DNA of 64,000 nucleotides, from NCBI GenBank assembly GCA_002067205.1, contig MVQL01000209.1, positions 111,407-175,406 on the forward strand. Direction: 5' to 3'. The stretch is from Pelotomaculum sp. PtaB.Bin104. Its GTDB lineage: Bacteria > Bacillota > Desulfotomaculia > Desulfotomaculales > Pelotomaculaceae. How positions within the stretch are numbered: position 1 is the first letter of the stretch; every line of letters begins with the position of its first letter. The notes below the pieces were generated by a model, which ran no database searches, was not told the origin of the DNA, and worked only from the letters and a program-made list of their open reading frames with translations. Made by a program: the position numbers and the translations under genes. This document shows positions 46,611 to 57,363 of this stretch, piece after piece.

Positions 46611-47840
46611 TCATAACATATCAAGGTTATTATAAATGTTTAACACTCTATGATATATTTCCTGCAGCGGCAATCCCGACCTTTTTGCAATTTCCCTGCA
46701 GTCCTCATACTCCGGTGCAACTTTTTTGCTGTTTCCCAGAGTGGCCACCTTTACATGCACCGGGCCAAATTCCGTAGCTATCTCCACCCTGTCCCGGACC
46801 AGGCAATACCTGGTTAAAGTACGGCGACGAATGCCCAAAGTTGAGCTTTCCCTGAAAATAATTTCCACCAGCTTTTGTTCATCTTTCTGGTGCGACAGAG
46901 TGGTGATCATCACCGCCGGCCGGTTCTTCTTCATATAAATAGGCGTGTAGTACACGTCCAGGGCCCCGCCTTCGAGCAGCCGCTCCAGCAGGTATCCGCT
47001 GACTTCCGGACTCATATCATCAATATTTGTTTCGAGGGCCACGATTTCCTCGATTTCCTCCACCGGGTAATTACTTTCTTGATCAAGTGTACCTTGCAAC
47101 ACCCTGAGCGCATTCAACCGGCCCGTCTCTCTTTTGCCCAGGCCGTAACCAACTTTTTGCACAGTCATGGTTGGCATTTTACCAAAACCGGCGGATAGGC
47201 ACTTGATCATGCCTATGCCAGTAGGGGTAACCAGCTCGGTCGGGATGTCTTCAGCGATAAGTGGAATAGGCATAGCGCTATCCGCCAGCATCTCCAGGAC
47301 CGCCGGTACAGGTACAGGAAGGAGGCCGTGCCGGCACTCAATAAACCCGTGCCCTTCATGCAGCGGAGAGGCAAATACCATCGGTGCTCCCAGTAGCTCT
47401 AAACAAATGGCCGAGCCGATTATGTCCACTATTGAATCAACGGCGCCGACCTCATGGAAATGTACTTCTTTGACCTGCTTGTTATGTACCTTCGCCTCGG
47501 CTCTGGCAATTTCTCGGAAGACTCTAATGCTTAAGGACTTGACCTGATTGCTTAGACCACTGGCGTTGATCAGCTTTTCGATATCCTCTAAATTGCGTGA
47601 GACATGTTCATGGGAGTCACCCGCGTTAAACTGCTGCTGACGGTCACCGGTGACAACCATTACATCTATGCCACTTATACCGTGGCTGACCTTTTTTTGC
47701 ACGGTGATCTCATAACCGGTAAGCTCTAACTTTTGCAACTCTCTTTTAAAAAGCTCAGCATCAATGCCGAGATCCAACAGCGCACCCAGGGTCATGTCGC
47801 CACTAATACCAGAAAAACAATCAAAATATAAAATTTGCAC
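46611..47840 (-). CDS. larC: Nickel-pincer cofactor biosynthesis protein LarC (DUF111)
   Basis: CTP-dependent cyclometallase that inserts nickel into the pincer cofactor of lactate racemase-type enzymes. The N-terminus is LYFDCFSGISGDMTLGALLD. VKEVHFHEVGAVDSIVDIIG (metal-binding His) follows, and the C-terminal part has LETNIDDMSPEVSGYLLERL. It is one continuous frame of about 409 residues, not split into larC1/larC2. The GTG at 47840 follows AGGTGG; another GTG four codons earlier has no site. larB, larE and larA are not adjacent, so its client enzyme is elsewhere. Confidence 0.93.
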   Translation of the reverse strand: MQILYFDCFSGISGDMTLGALLDLGIDAELFKRELQKLELTGYEITVQKKVSHGISGIDVMVVTGDRQQQFNAGDSHEHVSRNLEDIEKLINASGLSNQVKSLSIRVFREIARAEAKVHNKQVKEVHFHEVGAVDSIVDIIGSAICLELLGAPMVFASPLHEGHGFIECRHGLLPVPVPAVLEMLADSAMPIPLIAEDIPTELVTPTGIGMIKCLSAGFGKMPTMTVQKVGYGLGKRETGRLNALRVLQGTLDQESNYPVEEIEEIVALETNIDDMSPEVSGYLLERLLEGGALDVYYTPIYMKKNRPAVMITTLSHQKDEQKLVEIIFRESSTLGIRRRTLTRYCLVRDRVEIATEFGPVHVKVATLGNSKKVAPEYEDCREIAKRSGLPLQEIYHRVLNIYNNLDML

Positions 47841-48093
47841 CTGTCCACCCACCTGTTATAAGAATAAATTGCTTTGATAAAATTAAAAGGAAATACTTAC
47901 ACATCCTCAATTGGAACGATACATACAGCACCTGGAGAAGCCCGCCCACCAAAATCTTGAAGCCTACACCGCGGGTGCGATTTCAAGAACAGCAGAACCA
48001 CGGTGTTTATCTAAGAACGACATAGTATAGCCATTTGGATAGTAACCTTATCAAATAGAACCCAAGAAACAACAATTGTCAACCGGCTGTGAC

Positions 48094-48834
48094 TCACTCT
48101 AAAGAATCCAGTGGCACATAGTACTTAACATACCTGTTGCCCTGGCAATCGGTGAAAGCCCCATTTCTATCCCTGACTATCACCGTTGCTCTTTTATTAA
48201 TATTGTATAATATCCCTTCCACTCTTTTGCCTATATATTTAAATGTAACCTGGTCACCGATGTTAAGGCCATACTTCGCCTGTGCTATTTCCCTTGGGGT
48301 GGGCAGCTCATGATAGCTTTCAGTATGACCGAATATTTTTTTTGCAATCATTTTGAACCGTCGCCCCCGGCAGTTGGAGCTTTCGAAGTGAATAAACTCA
48401 AGGGCATGGCAGAGCTCGTGCTCAAAAACCAGCAGAAATGCCTCAAGGGGGCATGTGGTGGTAATGCCGCAGACGGCTTTAGTTGTTTCTATCTCGTCGT
48501 ATTTTATGAAAAAGTCAACACCCATCCGGATTTCGATGGTTTTTTCAGCGGCCATAATTCCTCCGGTGGCCCTCGTATAAAAGGTTTTAGCGGCGCTTTT
48601 GGTTAGACGCCTGGATAGGGAGAATTTCATCTGGCCTGGAAAAGCTTGCTTAATCCGGTGGTCAAAAAATATTTCATCATATAGCTCAAACATCAACTGC
48701 ACATCGGCAGTCGAAATACTGGTGATCGCATCGCTGCTGATATACGGAGAGGCCATGATCAACCGGTCAAAGACATAGGTCCTTCTAGCCAGTATTTCTC
48801 CGGGACTACGGGTTATTTCAAATAAATTTGGCAT
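48094..48834 (-). CDS. SprT-like zinc metalloprotease domain protein
   Basis: A 246-residue protein. The N-terminal two thirds form a SprT-like domain: LYDEIFFDHRI, then the zinc motif FEHELCHALEFIHF (HExxH). CRGRRFKMIAKKIFGHTE follows, supplying the third His as in Spartan/SprT. The C-terminal 60 residues (IGDQVTFKYIGKRVEG ... YVKYYVPLDSLE) form a small beta domain. SprT-like proteases cleave DNA-protein crosslinks in eukaryotes; the bacterial role is unclear. GGGTGG precedes the ATG. Confidence 0.87.
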   Translation of the reverse strand: MPNLFEITRSPGEILARRTYVFDRLIMASPYISSDAITSISTADVQLMFELYDEIFFDHRIKQAFPGQMKFSLSRRLTKSAAKTFYTRATGGIMAAEKTIEIRMGVDFFIKYDEIETTKAVCGITTTCPLEAFLLVFEHELCHALEFIHFESSNCRGRRFKMIAKKIFGHTESYHELPTPREIAQAKYGLNIGDQVTFKYIGKRVEGILYNINKRATVIVRDRNGAFTDCQGNRYVKYYVPLDSLE

Positions 48835-48919
48835 TCTACCACCCAGCTTACATTACCCCTGTTTAATTACCGTTTCACAATGACAATTTGCGGCAGCGTA
48901 CAGTGACCCTCGACCATCT

Positions 48920-50221
48920 TTATATCGATTTTATAAACCGGAAAGCGAACCGGGCAGCCTCCGCCGTGCGCTCAATTTCCTGCTCACCATGTGCCAGGGA
49001 AACAAAGGCAGCTTCAAATTGGGAGGGGGCTAGATATATCCCTTGTTCCAACATTGCTTTAAAGAACGCCGCGTAGCGGGCTGGGTCCGCTGAGCAAGCA
49101 CTTGAATAATCAACCACCGGCTGCGGCGCGAAAAAGACACAAGACATTGAGCCGGCACGGTTCAGCTGTACCTCTACCCCAGCCTCCCCTGCTGCTTCCC
49201 AAAGCCACCCGGCCAGTTTCGCGGACCTTTCTTCCAGCCGCTGATAAACGCCCGGCTGCTGAAGCAGCTTTAGCGTCGCTATCCCCGCGGTCACAGCCAA
49301 GGGATTTCCAGAAAGGGTACCGGCTTGATAAACCGGCCCGGCCGGGGCAACCTGCTCCATAATCTGTTGTCTGCCACCGTAAGCGCCAACCGGCAGGCCA
49401 CCTCCGATTATTTTACCGAAACAGGTCAGATCCGGGGTGACCCCATAGAGCTCCTGGGCCCCGCCGTAGGCCACCCGAAAGCCAGTCATAACCTCGTCAA
49501 AAATCAACAGACTTTCATACTCTTCTGTCAGCTGGCGCAGCCCCGCCAGAAAGCCCGCCGCAGGAAGCACAACGCCCATATTTCCCGCCACCGGTTCCAC
49601 AATTACCGCTGCGATGTTTTCACCCTCCTGCCGGAAAATCTCCCGCAAGGAATCCAGGTCGTTATAGTTGGCGATAATTGTATCAGCGGCAGAACCGGCA
49701 GTTACCCCAGGGCTGGTCGGCACACCCAGGGTCAGCGCCCCGGAACCTGCCTTAATCAGCAAGAAGTCTGCATGCCCGTGGTAGCACCCGGCAAATTTGA
49801 CAATTTTACTCCGGTGCGTATAGCCCCTGGCTAGCCGGAGAGCGCTCATGGTGGCCTCGGTGCCCGAATTAACCAAGCGCACCATATCTACCGAAGGTAC
49901 TGCCGCCACGATCATGCCTGCCAGCTCGGTCTCCAGCTCCGTCGGCGCCCCAAAGCTGGTTCCCGTCTCCTCCAGACAGCGCTTTAGCGCGGCCAACACT
50001 TGGGGGTGGCGGTGCCCCATGAGCAACGGCCCCCAGGAGCACACATAGTCAATATACTCATTGCCGTCCGCGTCATAAATCAACGGGCCCTCCCCATGAG
50101 TTATAAAAAGTGGGTTCGCACCCACTGCCTGAAAAGCGCGCACCGGACTGTTAACCCCACCGGGAATGATTTTTTTAGCCTGTTCAAAAAGCTCGGCAGA
50201 CCTGGAATAATCCCTGGGCAT
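48920..50221 (-). CDS. hemL: Glutamate-1-semialdehyde 2,1-aminomutase
   Basis: Makes 5-aminolevulinate from glutamate-1-semialdehyde. The PLP Lys is in [17 protein letters not shown], preceded by [12 protein letters not shown]. The N-terminal [11 protein letters not shown] is diagnostic. The length is 433 residues. It is the last gene of the haem cluster here, although it acts in the second step, after HemA. Confidence 0.96.
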   Translation of the reverse strand: MPRDYSRSAELFEQAKKIIPGGVNSPVRAFQAVGANPLFITHGEGPLIYDADGNEYIDYVCSWGPLLMGHRHPQVLAALKRCLEETGTSFGAPTELETELAGMIVAAVPSVDMVRLVNSGTEATMSALRLARGYTHRSKIVKFAGCYHGHADFLLIKAGSGALTLGVPTSPGVTAGSAADTIIANYNDLDSLREIFRQEGENIAAVIVEPVAGNMGVVLPAAGFLAGLRQLTEEYESLLIFDEVMTGFRVAYGGAQELYGVTPDLTCFGKIIGGGLPVGAYGGRQQIMEQVAPAGPVYQAGTLSGNPLAVTAGIATLKLLQQPGVYQRLEERSAKLAGWLWEAAGEAGVEVQLNRAGSMSCVFFAPQPVVDYSSACSADPARYAAFFKAMLEQGIYLAPSQFEAAFVSLAHGEQEIERTAEAARFAFRFIKSI

Positions 50222-50378
50222 TCCGTGCCAGCCCCTTTCTAGATAATATCGTCAATTCGTAATTAAACAGTACTTCTGCTCGTTACTCTGTTGAACAAAC
50301 AAATACATAGGAACAATTATGGATACGACTGCAAGCTCTTTCGTTCTTCCCTGCTTAGGCTATTATTGCCGGAAATTT

Positions 50379-50846
50379 TTATTCAAAGTAGCGCATGCTG
50401 CTTTTTTTCAGCTCAGCGGTGCTAAATAGCAGGCGGTATTCTGTTAGCCCGGTGGCCCGGGCAATCCGATCAGCCACCTCTGCACAGTACTCCCGGCTTT
50501 GCCCATGTATCATCGTAAAGAGATTATATGACCAGCCGGGTTGCCGCGGGCGCTGGTAGCAGTGGCTAACTTCCGGAAAGCTGGCCATAATCTTACCCTT
50601 AGTCATAACCTGCTCCGCCGGCACATCCCAGACTACCATCGCATTGGCTACAAAGCCCAGCTCCCGGTGGCGCACCACGGCTCCAAAACGCCTGATCCGG
50701 CCGTCTTTATACATAGCCAGAATTCTATCCAGAAGCTCTTCCTCAGACAGTCCCAATTGTTCCGCCATAGCCTGAAAAGGCCGGCTGGTCAGGGGTAAGC
50801 CCTGCTGGACCGCCCGCACGATTTGCTTGTCCTGATCAGACAGCAT
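50379..50846 (-). CDS. ahbB: Siroheme decarboxylase subunit AhbB
   Basis: A 155-residue Lrp/AsnC-like protein repurposed as one subunit of siroheme decarboxylase, which makes 12,18-didecarboxysiroheme. It has a winged-helix N-terminus (QGLPLTSRPFQAMAEQLGLS) and the conserved RIRRFGAVVRHRELGFVANA, whose His/Arg residues contribute to activity in characterised enzymes. SHCYQRPRQPGWSYNLFTMI is the second signature. GAGGTAAGG precedes the ATG. Its partner AhbA is encoded 180 bases upstream. Confidence 0.92.
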   Translation of the reverse strand: MLSDQDKQIVRAVQQGLPLTSRPFQAMAEQLGLSEEELLDRILAMYKDGRIRRFGAVVRHRELGFVANAMVVWDVPAEQVMTKGKIMASFPEVSHCYQRPRQPGWSYNLFTMIHGQSREYCAEVADRIARATGLTEYRLLFSTAELKKSSMRYFE

Positions 50847-51028
50847 ACCTTACCTCACTATTCCTTTTTTCATCATAAAACTTATCTGCTCATTCTATCG
50901 TTAGACGTAACCGTCTCACTGTAATTTTTAATGTTTCGAAAAATAGACTTCTAACAGCGCGTCGATTAACCAGGGCGATTATTCCGGTCAGTGTTTCATG
51001 ATGAAAGAAATCATGGATAAATCATACC

Positions 51029-51478
51029 TTATTCCACGTAAAAATTTACTTTTATCTTAAACATTCTTTCTGCGGGCAGCTCCATTATTTCTTTTACATC
51101 GGTATTTTTCCGAATCGATCCTAATATTTCGTCCAGTTTATCTCTGGACTCAGCCAGTATTGTAAACCACATGTTATAGTAGTGCTCTCTTAAATAATTA
51201 TGTGTCACACCGGGAAAAGAATTGATATAAGCGGCTACCTCCCCTACCCTTTCGGGCTCTACGTGGATTGCGCATAGGGTACCGCTGTAGCCCAGTTTCC
51301 GGTAATCAAAAACGCCTCCCAACCGGCGAAGTATACCGGCGTGGCGCAGCCGTTCCAGCCTGTCAATGACGTCAGCCTCTTCCAGGCCCAGCAACTCGCC
51401 TATCTTCCGGTAGGGCTCTTTGACCAGCGGGAAATCTGACTGAATCAAATTTAATAAATTCCGGTCAATTAGATCCAA
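51029..51478 (-). CDS. ahbA: Siroheme decarboxylase subunit AhbA
   Basis: Partner of AhbB, with the same AsnC-like fold. The start region LDLIDRNLLNLIQSDFPLVK and the core GILRRLGGVFDYRKLGYSGT and THNYLREHYYNMWFTI are typical. Family homology begins at a TTG (51478) with GAAGGA nine bases upstream. A TTG 15 codons earlier (51523) would add residues that are not family-like. It lies directly after ahbD. Confidence 0.92.
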   Translation of the reverse strand: MDLIDRNLLNLIQSDFPLVKEPYRKIGELLGLEEADVIDRLERLRHAGILRRLGGVFDYRKLGYSGTLCAIHVEPERVGEVAAYINSFPGVTHNYLREHYYNMWFTILAESRDKLDEILGSIRKNTDVKEIMELPAERMFKIKVNFYVE

Positions 51479-51549
51479 TTTACTAATTCCTTCAGTATTT
51501 ATTTGAGTAATACACCCTGCCAAGGCTTATCCGGCGTACCTTGAGTAGA

Positions 51550-52548
51550 TCATACTTGCGTACTTAAGTCTTGCCGGTACGAGCACCACGGCTCTTCAGC
51601 CAGGTAATTGCCAGAGTAGTAATAAGCCCGGGCCCTGCAACCGCCGCAGACCTTGTTATAATCACATTGCCCGCAGCCGCCCTGATATTCCTCCGCCCGC
51701 AGGTCATGAAAAATTGTCGCGTCACGCCAAATTTCATCAAAAGGATCCTTGCGGACATCACCGGCAGGGAGGTTCAAGTAGGCACAGGGCTGGACAATGC
51801 CGCGGGGACTGATAATGCAGTAGGAGATGCCGGCCAGGCAGCCCTTACTAAAGCGGGTTTTTACTCCCATTTGCGCGGCAATCCGCATAAATTGCGGCGC
51901 ACAGGTAGGCTTTAGCTCAATACCGACTTCAGCCTGCTTGCGCATTAGTCGTCGCAGCAGCATCTCATAATGGGCTTCCCTTAAAGACTCTGCCTCTATA
52001 TTCACAGCCCGGCCAGTCGGTACCAGAAAAAAAATGTGGTGCCCCACCGCGCCGCACTGCACCGCAAAATCCGTCAACCGCTCTACTTCGGGCAAGTTCC
52101 AGTCCATTACCGTGGTGTGGATCTGAAAGGGCAGACCGGCTTCGCGGCAAGCGCGCATGCCGTCCACCGCCCCCCGCCACGCCCCGGGGGCAGCCCGAAA
52201 ATCATCGTGGCTAGACCGGTCTACACTATCCAGGCTGATCCCGACCACGGCCGCGCCTGACTCTTTCAGACGTCTGGCTACGGCCCCGGTGATCAGGGTG
52301 CCGTTGGTGCCCAGAACCGGCCTGAGCCCCTGCTCCTTCGCTCCTGCCACCAGGGTGTAAATATCGTTGCGCATCAGCGGCTCACCGCCGCTAAAGATCA
52401 TAATTTTAAAACCAGCCCGGGCGATCTGACCGATTAGCCTCTGACCTTCCTCTGTGCTCAGCTCATCTGATAGCCTGCTCCCTGCATCGCGATAGCAGTG
52501 CCGGCAGTACATATTACAGTCATTGGTGGTGTTCCAGGAAATAATCAA
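51550..52548 (-). CDS. ahbD: Haem synthase AhbD (radical SAM, Fe-coproporphyrin III to haem)
   Basis: Radical SAM enzyme of the NirJ2 type. The cluster motif is [18 protein letters not shown] near the N-terminus, followed by [17 protein letters not shown]-terminal SPASM-like Cys set ([25 protein letters not shown]) binds a second cluster. The start is a TTG at 52548: GGAAGGGG lies seven bases upstream and the codon overlaps the hemB stop as TTGA, a typical coupled junction. Followed by ahbA. Confidence 0.9.
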   Translation of the reverse strand: MIISWNTTNDCNMYCRHCYRDAGSRLSDELSTEEGQRLIGQIARAGFKIMIFSGGEPLMRNDIYTLVAGAKEQGLRPVLGTNGTLITGAVARRLKESGAAVVGISLDSVDRSSHDDFRAAPGAWRGAVDGMRACREAGLPFQIHTTVMDWNLPEVERLTDFAVQCGAVGHHIFFLVPTGRAVNIEAESLREAHYEMLLRRLMRKQAEVGIELKPTCAPQFMRIAAQMGVKTRFSKGCLAGISYCIISPRGIVQPCAYLNLPAGDVRKDPFDEIWRDATIFHDLRAEEYQGGCGQCDYNKVCGGCRARAYYYSGNYLAEEPWCSYRQDLSTQV

Positions 52549-53531
52549 GGCTCTACCCCTTCCTGTAACCATTTTGCTACATCTTTAGCGTGGTAAGTGA
52601 TAATGATGTCCGAACCTGCCCGCTTAATGCCGGTCAGCAGTTCCAGAACCACTCTTTTCTCGTCTACCCAGCCCTGCTGCACCGCCGCCTTAACCATACT
52701 GTACTCGCCGCTTACATTGTAGGCCGCCAGCGGAATATGGAACTGTTCCTTCACGCGCCGGATCACATCCAAATAGGCCAGGGCCGGCTTGACCATCACA
52801 ATGTCGGCTCCTTCCTCAATATCCTGCTGAACTTCCCGCAGTGCCTCATTGGCGTTGGCGGGGTCCATTTGATAGGATTTCCGATCGCCAAACTGCGGCG
52901 CCGACCCGGCCGCCTCGCGAAAGGGCCCGTAAAAGGCAGAGGCATATTTGGCGGAATACGCCATAATTAAAGTATTCTCATATCCTTCTGCCTCCAGAGC
53001 CGATCGGATCGCACCCACCCGGCCGTCCATCATATCCGAAGGGGCAACTATATCCGCCCCGACTGCGGCATGGGACAGGGCTATACTAGCCAAAAGCTCG
53101 AGGGTCACATCATTCATTACCTGACCGTCCCTGACTAAACCGCAATGGCCGTGGCTGGTGTACTCGCACAGGCAGATATCGGTCACAACCAATAGGTTTG
53201 GGTATTCTTTTTTTATTGCCCCAACCGCCCGCTGAACAATACCGTCATCCTTGTAAGCCTCTGAACCGTATTCATCTTTAATAGCCGGGATGCCAAAAAG
53301 AAGAATACCCGGTATCTTTAACCGGGCTACCTCCGCTAATTCCTCCAGCATCCGGTCGATCGAGTAATTGCATACACCGGGCATCGCTTCCACCGGCCGG
53401 GCGACGCCCTCTCCGTGCGTAACAAATAATGGATAAATCAAGTCATCAACCGACAGATCTGTCTCCCGGACCATCCGGCGGATGGCCTCGCTCGACCGCA
53501 GGCGCCTCATACGCTGCACCGGGAAAGCCAT
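52545..53531 (-). CDS. hemB: Delta-aminolevulinic acid dehydratase (porphobilinogen synthase)
   Basis: Condenses two aminolevulinates. The zinc-type active site is visible in [16 protein letters not shown], and the Schiff-base lysines lie in [16 protein letters not shown] and [13 protein letters not shown]. The ATG at 53531 follows GGAGGTG; a GTG three codons earlier has its site inside the start. It is placed between the two radical SAM haem genes. Confidence 0.96.
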   Translation of the reverse strand: MAFPVQRMRRLRSSEAIRRMVRETDLSVDDLIYPLFVTHGEGVARPVEAMPGVCNYSIDRMLEELAEVARLKIPGILLFGIPAIKDEYGSEAYKDDGIVQRAVGAIKKEYPNLLVVTDICLCEYTSHGHCGLVRDGQVMNDVTLELLASIALSHAAVGADIVAPSDMMDGRVGAIRSALEAEGYENTLIMAYSAKYASAFYGPFREAAGSAPQFGDRKSYQMDPANANEALREVQQDIEEGADIVMVKPALAYLDVIRRVKEQFHIPLAAYNVSGEYSMVKAAVQQGWVDEKRVVLELLTGIKRAGSDIIITYHAKDVAKWLQEGVEP

Positions 53532-53551
53532 ATCCCGCACCTCCGTTTTTT

Positions 53552-54724
53552 CTATATTCCGATCTCCTGATCTGTCAAATAGCAGGCCGGGTCAGCCTCC
53601 CAGAAGTCGCCGGTCACCGCCTCGGCACGGGCCCGGAAGTTGCCGTTGCATATCGCAAGCCACCGGCAAACTGCGCAGCGTCCCTTCAACAGGGGCTTGC
53701 GGTTTTTCAGGCCAGCCAGCACCGGCTGGGAATGATCGGTCCATATTTCCTTGAAATTTTTCTCCCTAACATTGCCGAAGGTGTAGTTTTGGGTAAACTG
53801 GTCCGGGTGTACGTCGCCCCGCCAGTCAACCGCACCGAACGCCATCCCGGTGCGGTTGCCCCCGTTCAGCTGAAGCAGCGCAAGGGCTTGCTCAGCCAGA
53901 GCCGGTTCAATTTCCTTCAGCCTTAAGTAAACGTAAACCCCGTCCGCATGGTTGTCCACCGTCAGTATCTCTTTATTGATTCCGCGGCGGCGGAAGTCCA
54001 GGGTGCGCTCGATAATCAGGTCCAGCGCAGCGCGAGTCTGCTCCCTGGTAATGTCCTCCTCCACCATTTTGCTCCCCCGGCCTGAATAAACAAGGTGATA
54101 AAAGCATACCCGCGGGATATCTTCCTCTTCAAGCAAATCAAATATTGCGTCTATTTCCTGATAATTATGTTTGTTGATCGTAAAGCGCAGCCCGACTCGC
54201 TGCCCCAGGCTGGTGCAGGTGCGGATGCCGCTTAAGGCTGCGCTGAAGGCACCCTGGCAGCCCCGGAAGCGGTCGTTGACAGCGCCGATCCCGTCTATAC
54301 TGACCCCGATATAGCCGACCCCCAGGCTTTTAAGACTTTGCACAGTCTCACGGCTGAGCAGGGTTCCGTTGGTCGACAAAGTGGCCCGGATGCCTTTGCT
54401 GGACGCATAGGCAATCAGTTCAGCCAGGTCTTTTCTCAAGAGCGGTTCTCCGCCGGAAAACAACAGGACCGGCACCTTAAACTCAGCCAGTTGATCAATA
54501 AAGCGAAGCGCCTCCGGAGTGGTCAGCTCATCTTCGTATTTTTTCGCCTCCGCGCTGGCATAACAATGGATACACCGCAAGTTGCAAGACCGGGTGCAAT
54601 TCCACACCACCACCGGCCCGTGCCCGGCAACCGCGCCATGCGTCTGGTTTTGCACGCCACTATTGTAGCGCAAGGAGTCGCCAAAGTAGCCGGCGCCGCC
54701 CAGCAGCCTGGTAATGCTGATCAT
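53552..54724 (-). CDS. ahbC: 12,18-didecarboxysiroheme deacetylase AhbC (radical SAM)
   Basis: NirJ1-type radical SAM enzyme that removes the two acetate groups to give Fe-coproporphyrin III. The N-terminus [15 protein letters not shown] and [20 protein letters not shown] (the CxxxCxxC cluster site) are characteristic. [14 protein letters not shown] follows, and C-terminal cysteines [13 protein letters not shown] bind a further cluster. The ATG at 54724 is behind AAAGGTG. It lies between cobA/hemD and hemB. Confidence 0.92.
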   Translation of the reverse strand: MISITRLLGGAGYFGDSLRYNSGVQNQTHGAVAGHGPVVVWNCTRSCNLRCIHCYASAEAKKYEDELTTPEALRFIDQLAEFKVPVLLFSGGEPLLRKDLAELIAYASSKGIRATLSTNGTLLSRETVQSLKSLGVGYIGVSIDGIGAVNDRFRGCQGAFSAALSGIRTCTSLGQRVGLRFTINKHNYQEIDAIFDLLEEEDIPRVCFYHLVYSGRGSKMVEEDITREQTRAALDLIIERTLDFRRRGINKEILTVDNHADGVYVYLRLKEIEPALAEQALALLQLNGGNRTGMAFGAVDWRGDVHPDQFTQNYTFGNVREKNFKEIWTDHSQPVLAGLKNRKPLLKGRCAVCRWLAICNGNFRARAEAVTGDFWEADPACYLTDQEIGI

Positions 54725-54823
54725 TTCTCTCACACCTTTATCTAAGCTATATGTCGAGAAGGCTTTATCTCCGCTTTACTCTAATTTTTATAATGGATTG
54801 TGAGGTCAGTCTCTGCTGTTACG

Positions 54824-56338
54824 CTAACTCATATTGAGGATCGCTTCCACCAGCCCGTCGATAGTATATTCCTCAGCCACCACATCCACCCTAACCCCCA
54901 GCTCCTTGGCAGTAGCAGCTGTAACCGGCCCAATGCAGGCCACATCAACTTTTTTCAGCAACGCCCCCATGTTTTCGGCATTAAGCATAGTAACAAAATT
55001 GCGCACAGTGGAAGAACTGGTGAAGGTGATTAGATCTATTTTACCACGCTCGAGCAGCTTTTTGACGTCCGCACCATCACCACCAGACGGCATGGTGCGA
55101 TAAGCTGCTACCTCAGTCACGGCCGCTCCCATTTCGCTTAGCGTTACCGGCAGCACCGGGCGGGACCCGGCTGCTCTGGGCAACAACACTCGTTCCCCGG
55201 GCTTTAATTTGCCGGACAGGCCTGCAGCAATCTCCTCGGCTCGGTATTCGCCAGGCACATATTCCACATTAAGGCCGTAATTCTCCAGGGCCTCCCTGGT
55301 TTTGGGACCAATGGCGCAGAGCTTGGCCCGGTATAGCTCACGAATATCGATACGGTGGTGGCGAAGTCGCTGAAAGAAAGCCGCCACACCATTGACGCTG
55401 GTAAATATAATCCATTCAAAACCGGCCAGCGTACTAAGCGCCCGGTCTAAAGGGCCAAAGTCCTCCGGCTCGCTAATTATTATCGCAGGGAATTCGAGGG
55501 CATCGCCACCGAGGACCTCAAGCTTCTCCGAAAGGGCGCTGGCCTGTTCCCGGGCGCGAGTCACCAGGATTTTTTTGCCAAAAAGCGGTTTATTATCAAA
55601 CCACCTTAATTTATCCCGCAATTTGACCACGTCGCCCACGACGATCACCACCGGGCTTGCTAGAGCGGCCTGCGCGGCTTTTTCAACAATATCCATCAGA
55701 GTCCCGGTCAGGGTGCGCTGATTGGGATGTGTGCCCCACCGGACCAGCGCTACCGGCGTCTGCCCTGGACGCCCGTTTTTCAGAAGAACATCTATTATTT
55801 TTGGCAGGTTAGCCATACCCATCAAAAACACTAGCGTGCCCTTGCCCGCAGCGAGACTCTCCCAGACAATGCTGGAATTTTCTTTTAATGGATCCTCATT
55901 GCCGGTGATAATGGCCAGGTCGGAGGCCAGACCGCGGTGGGTCACAGGGATGCCCGCGTAGGCAGGCGCCGCGATGGCCGAGGGCACTCCAGGGACCACC
56001 TCAAAGCGAACACCTGCCTCGTACAGGGCCTCCGCTTCCTCGCCGCCGCGTCCGAACACAAAGGGGTCCCCCCCTTTAAGACGGGTTACTTTTTTGCCGG
56101 CCAGGGCTTTTTCCACCAGCAGGCGGTTAATATCTTCCTGCTTCATCGTGTGTTGGCCGGGAGTCTTGCCGGCATATATAATTTCCGCACCGGGACCGGC
56201 CATGGAAAGCAACCGGTGGCTAGCCAGCCGGTCATAGACGATCGTGTCGGCCTCTTTTATTCGCTCCAGCCCTTTGACCGTTATAAGCTTCGGATCACCG
56301 GGACCGGCCCCGACTATATAGACTATTCCCTCATTCAT
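54824..56338 (-). CDS. cobA/hemD: Uroporphyrinogen III C-methyltransferase / uroporphyrinogen III synthase fusion
   Basis: Residues 1-245 are the SAM-dependent SUMT (CobA): VYIVGAGPGDPKLITVKGL, GKTPGQHTMKQEDIN, VTRLKGGDPFVFGRGGEEAE and the GIPVTHRG segment. Residues 250-504 are uroporphyrinogen III synthase (HemD): GKKILVTRAREQASALSEKL and FTSSSTVRNFV. The fusion takes hydroxymethylbilane to precorrin-2, the branch point to siroheme, haem (Ahb route) and cobalamin. The ATG at 56338 overlaps the hemC stop by four bases. Confidence 0.95.
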   Translation of the reverse strand: MNEGIVYIVGAGPGDPKLITVKGLERIKEADTIVYDRLASHRLLSMAGPGAEIIYAGKTPGQHTMKQEDINRLLVEKALAGKKVTRLKGGDPFVFGRGGEEAEALYEAGVRFEVVPGVPSAIAAPAYAGIPVTHRGLASDLAIITGNEDPLKENSSIVWESLAAGKGTLVFLMGMANLPKIIDVLLKNGRPGQTPVALVRWGTHPNQRTLTGTLMDIVEKAAQAALASPVVIVVGDVVKLRDKLRWFDNKPLFGKKILVTRAREQASALSEKLEVLGGDALEFPAIIISEPEDFGPLDRALSTLAGFEWIIFTSVNGVAAFFQRLRHHRIDIRELYRAKLCAIGPKTREALENYGLNVEYVPGEYRAEEIAAGLSGKLKPGERVLLPRAAGSRPVLPVTLSEMGAAVTEVAAYRTMPSGGDGADVKKLLERGKIDLITFTSSSTVRNFVTMLNAENMGALLKKVDVACIGPVTAATAKELGVRVDVVAEEYTIDGLVEAILNMS

Positions 56339-57270
56339 GAGCAAATCCCCTGCCGTACTTTCTCTAAAATTTCCCCCGCGCCCATTTCAATTAGTTTTTC
56401 CGCCAGCCTTACCCCAAGCGTGACGGCATCCTCAGCGGCCCCGGCCAGGGAGGCGCGCACCAACTGCCTGCCATCCAGGCCGGCCACCACCCCTTCCAGT
56501 GATAGACGCCCGCCCTCAGCCACACCCAGAGCGCCTACCGGTACCTGACAGCCACCTTCTAACCTCTCTAATAGCGCCCGCTCGGCGGTGACAGCAGCGC
56601 GCGTCTGCTTGTCTTCGATACCACTGATCAGCTCCCGCACTTCCTTATCGGCCGCACGTATCTCCACGCCCAGTGCGCCCTGTCCTACTGCCGGCAGGCA
56701 TATTTCGGGGGAAATTAACTGGGTGATTTGCTCGTCCAGGCCCAGCCGGTGCAGGCCCGCGTAGGCGAGCACGGCAGCGTCCAGCCTCTCTTCCGTTAGC
56801 TTGTGCAGGCGTGTGTTGATATTACCGCGCAGGCTAACAATATTTAAGTCATACCGGTAATTGAGGAGTTGAGCGCAGCGCCTGAGGCTGCTGGTGCCGA
56901 CCATAGCTCCCGTAGGTAAATCCTCCAACTTTAGGCCCTGGCGCGATACCAAAACGTCGCCCGGGTACTCCCGCTGGCATACAGCTCCAATCACCAAGCC
57001 CTCCGGCAGCTCTACCGGCAGGTCCTTCATGCTATGCACAGCCAGGTCGATATCACCGTTTTGCAAGGCTTGTTCCAACTCTTTAGTAAATAGGCCCTTG
57101 TTCCCGATCTTGGACAGTGCCACATCAAGATATTTATCTCCCAAGGTCCGGATTCCTTCGATTTTATAACTGTATTGGGGGCTCAGCTCACGCAGTTGTC
57201 CGGTTACCCACTCGGCCTGCCGTACCGCCAGGCTGCTTTCCCGGGTACCGATAGTGATTTCCTTTTTCAT
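56335..57270 (-). CDS. hemC: Hydroxymethylbilane synthase (porphobilinogen deaminase)
   Basis: Polymerises four porphobilinogens. The N-terminal TIGTRESSLAVRQAEWV, SMKDLPVELPEGL and VGTSSLRR are conserved. The dipyrromethane cofactor Cys lies in ERLEGGCQVPVGA. The length is 311 residues from the ATG at 57270, which follows AGGGAGC. Ends overlap with cobA/hemD. Confidence 0.96.
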   Translation of the reverse strand: MKKEITIGTRESSLAVRQAEWVTGQLRELSPQYSYKIEGIRTLGDKYLDVALSKIGNKGLFTKELEQALQNGDIDLAVHSMKDLPVELPEGLVIGAVCQREYPGDVLVSRQGLKLEDLPTGAMVGTSSLRRCAQLLNYRYDLNIVSLRGNINTRLHKLTEERLDAAVLAYAGLHRLGLDEQITQLISPEICLPAVGQGALGVEIRAADKEVRELISGIEDKQTRAAVTAERALLERLEGGCQVPVGALGVAEGGRLSLEGVVAGLDGRQLVRASLAGAAEDAVTLGVRLAEKLIEMGAGEILEKVRQGICS

Positions 57271-57363
57271 ATATAAGCTCCCTGATATCAAATCAAAAAC
57301 CAGGATTTTTTTCGAACATTATTTTTTTAATCCAGATTGACCTGTATCTTAACACCCCTATCT

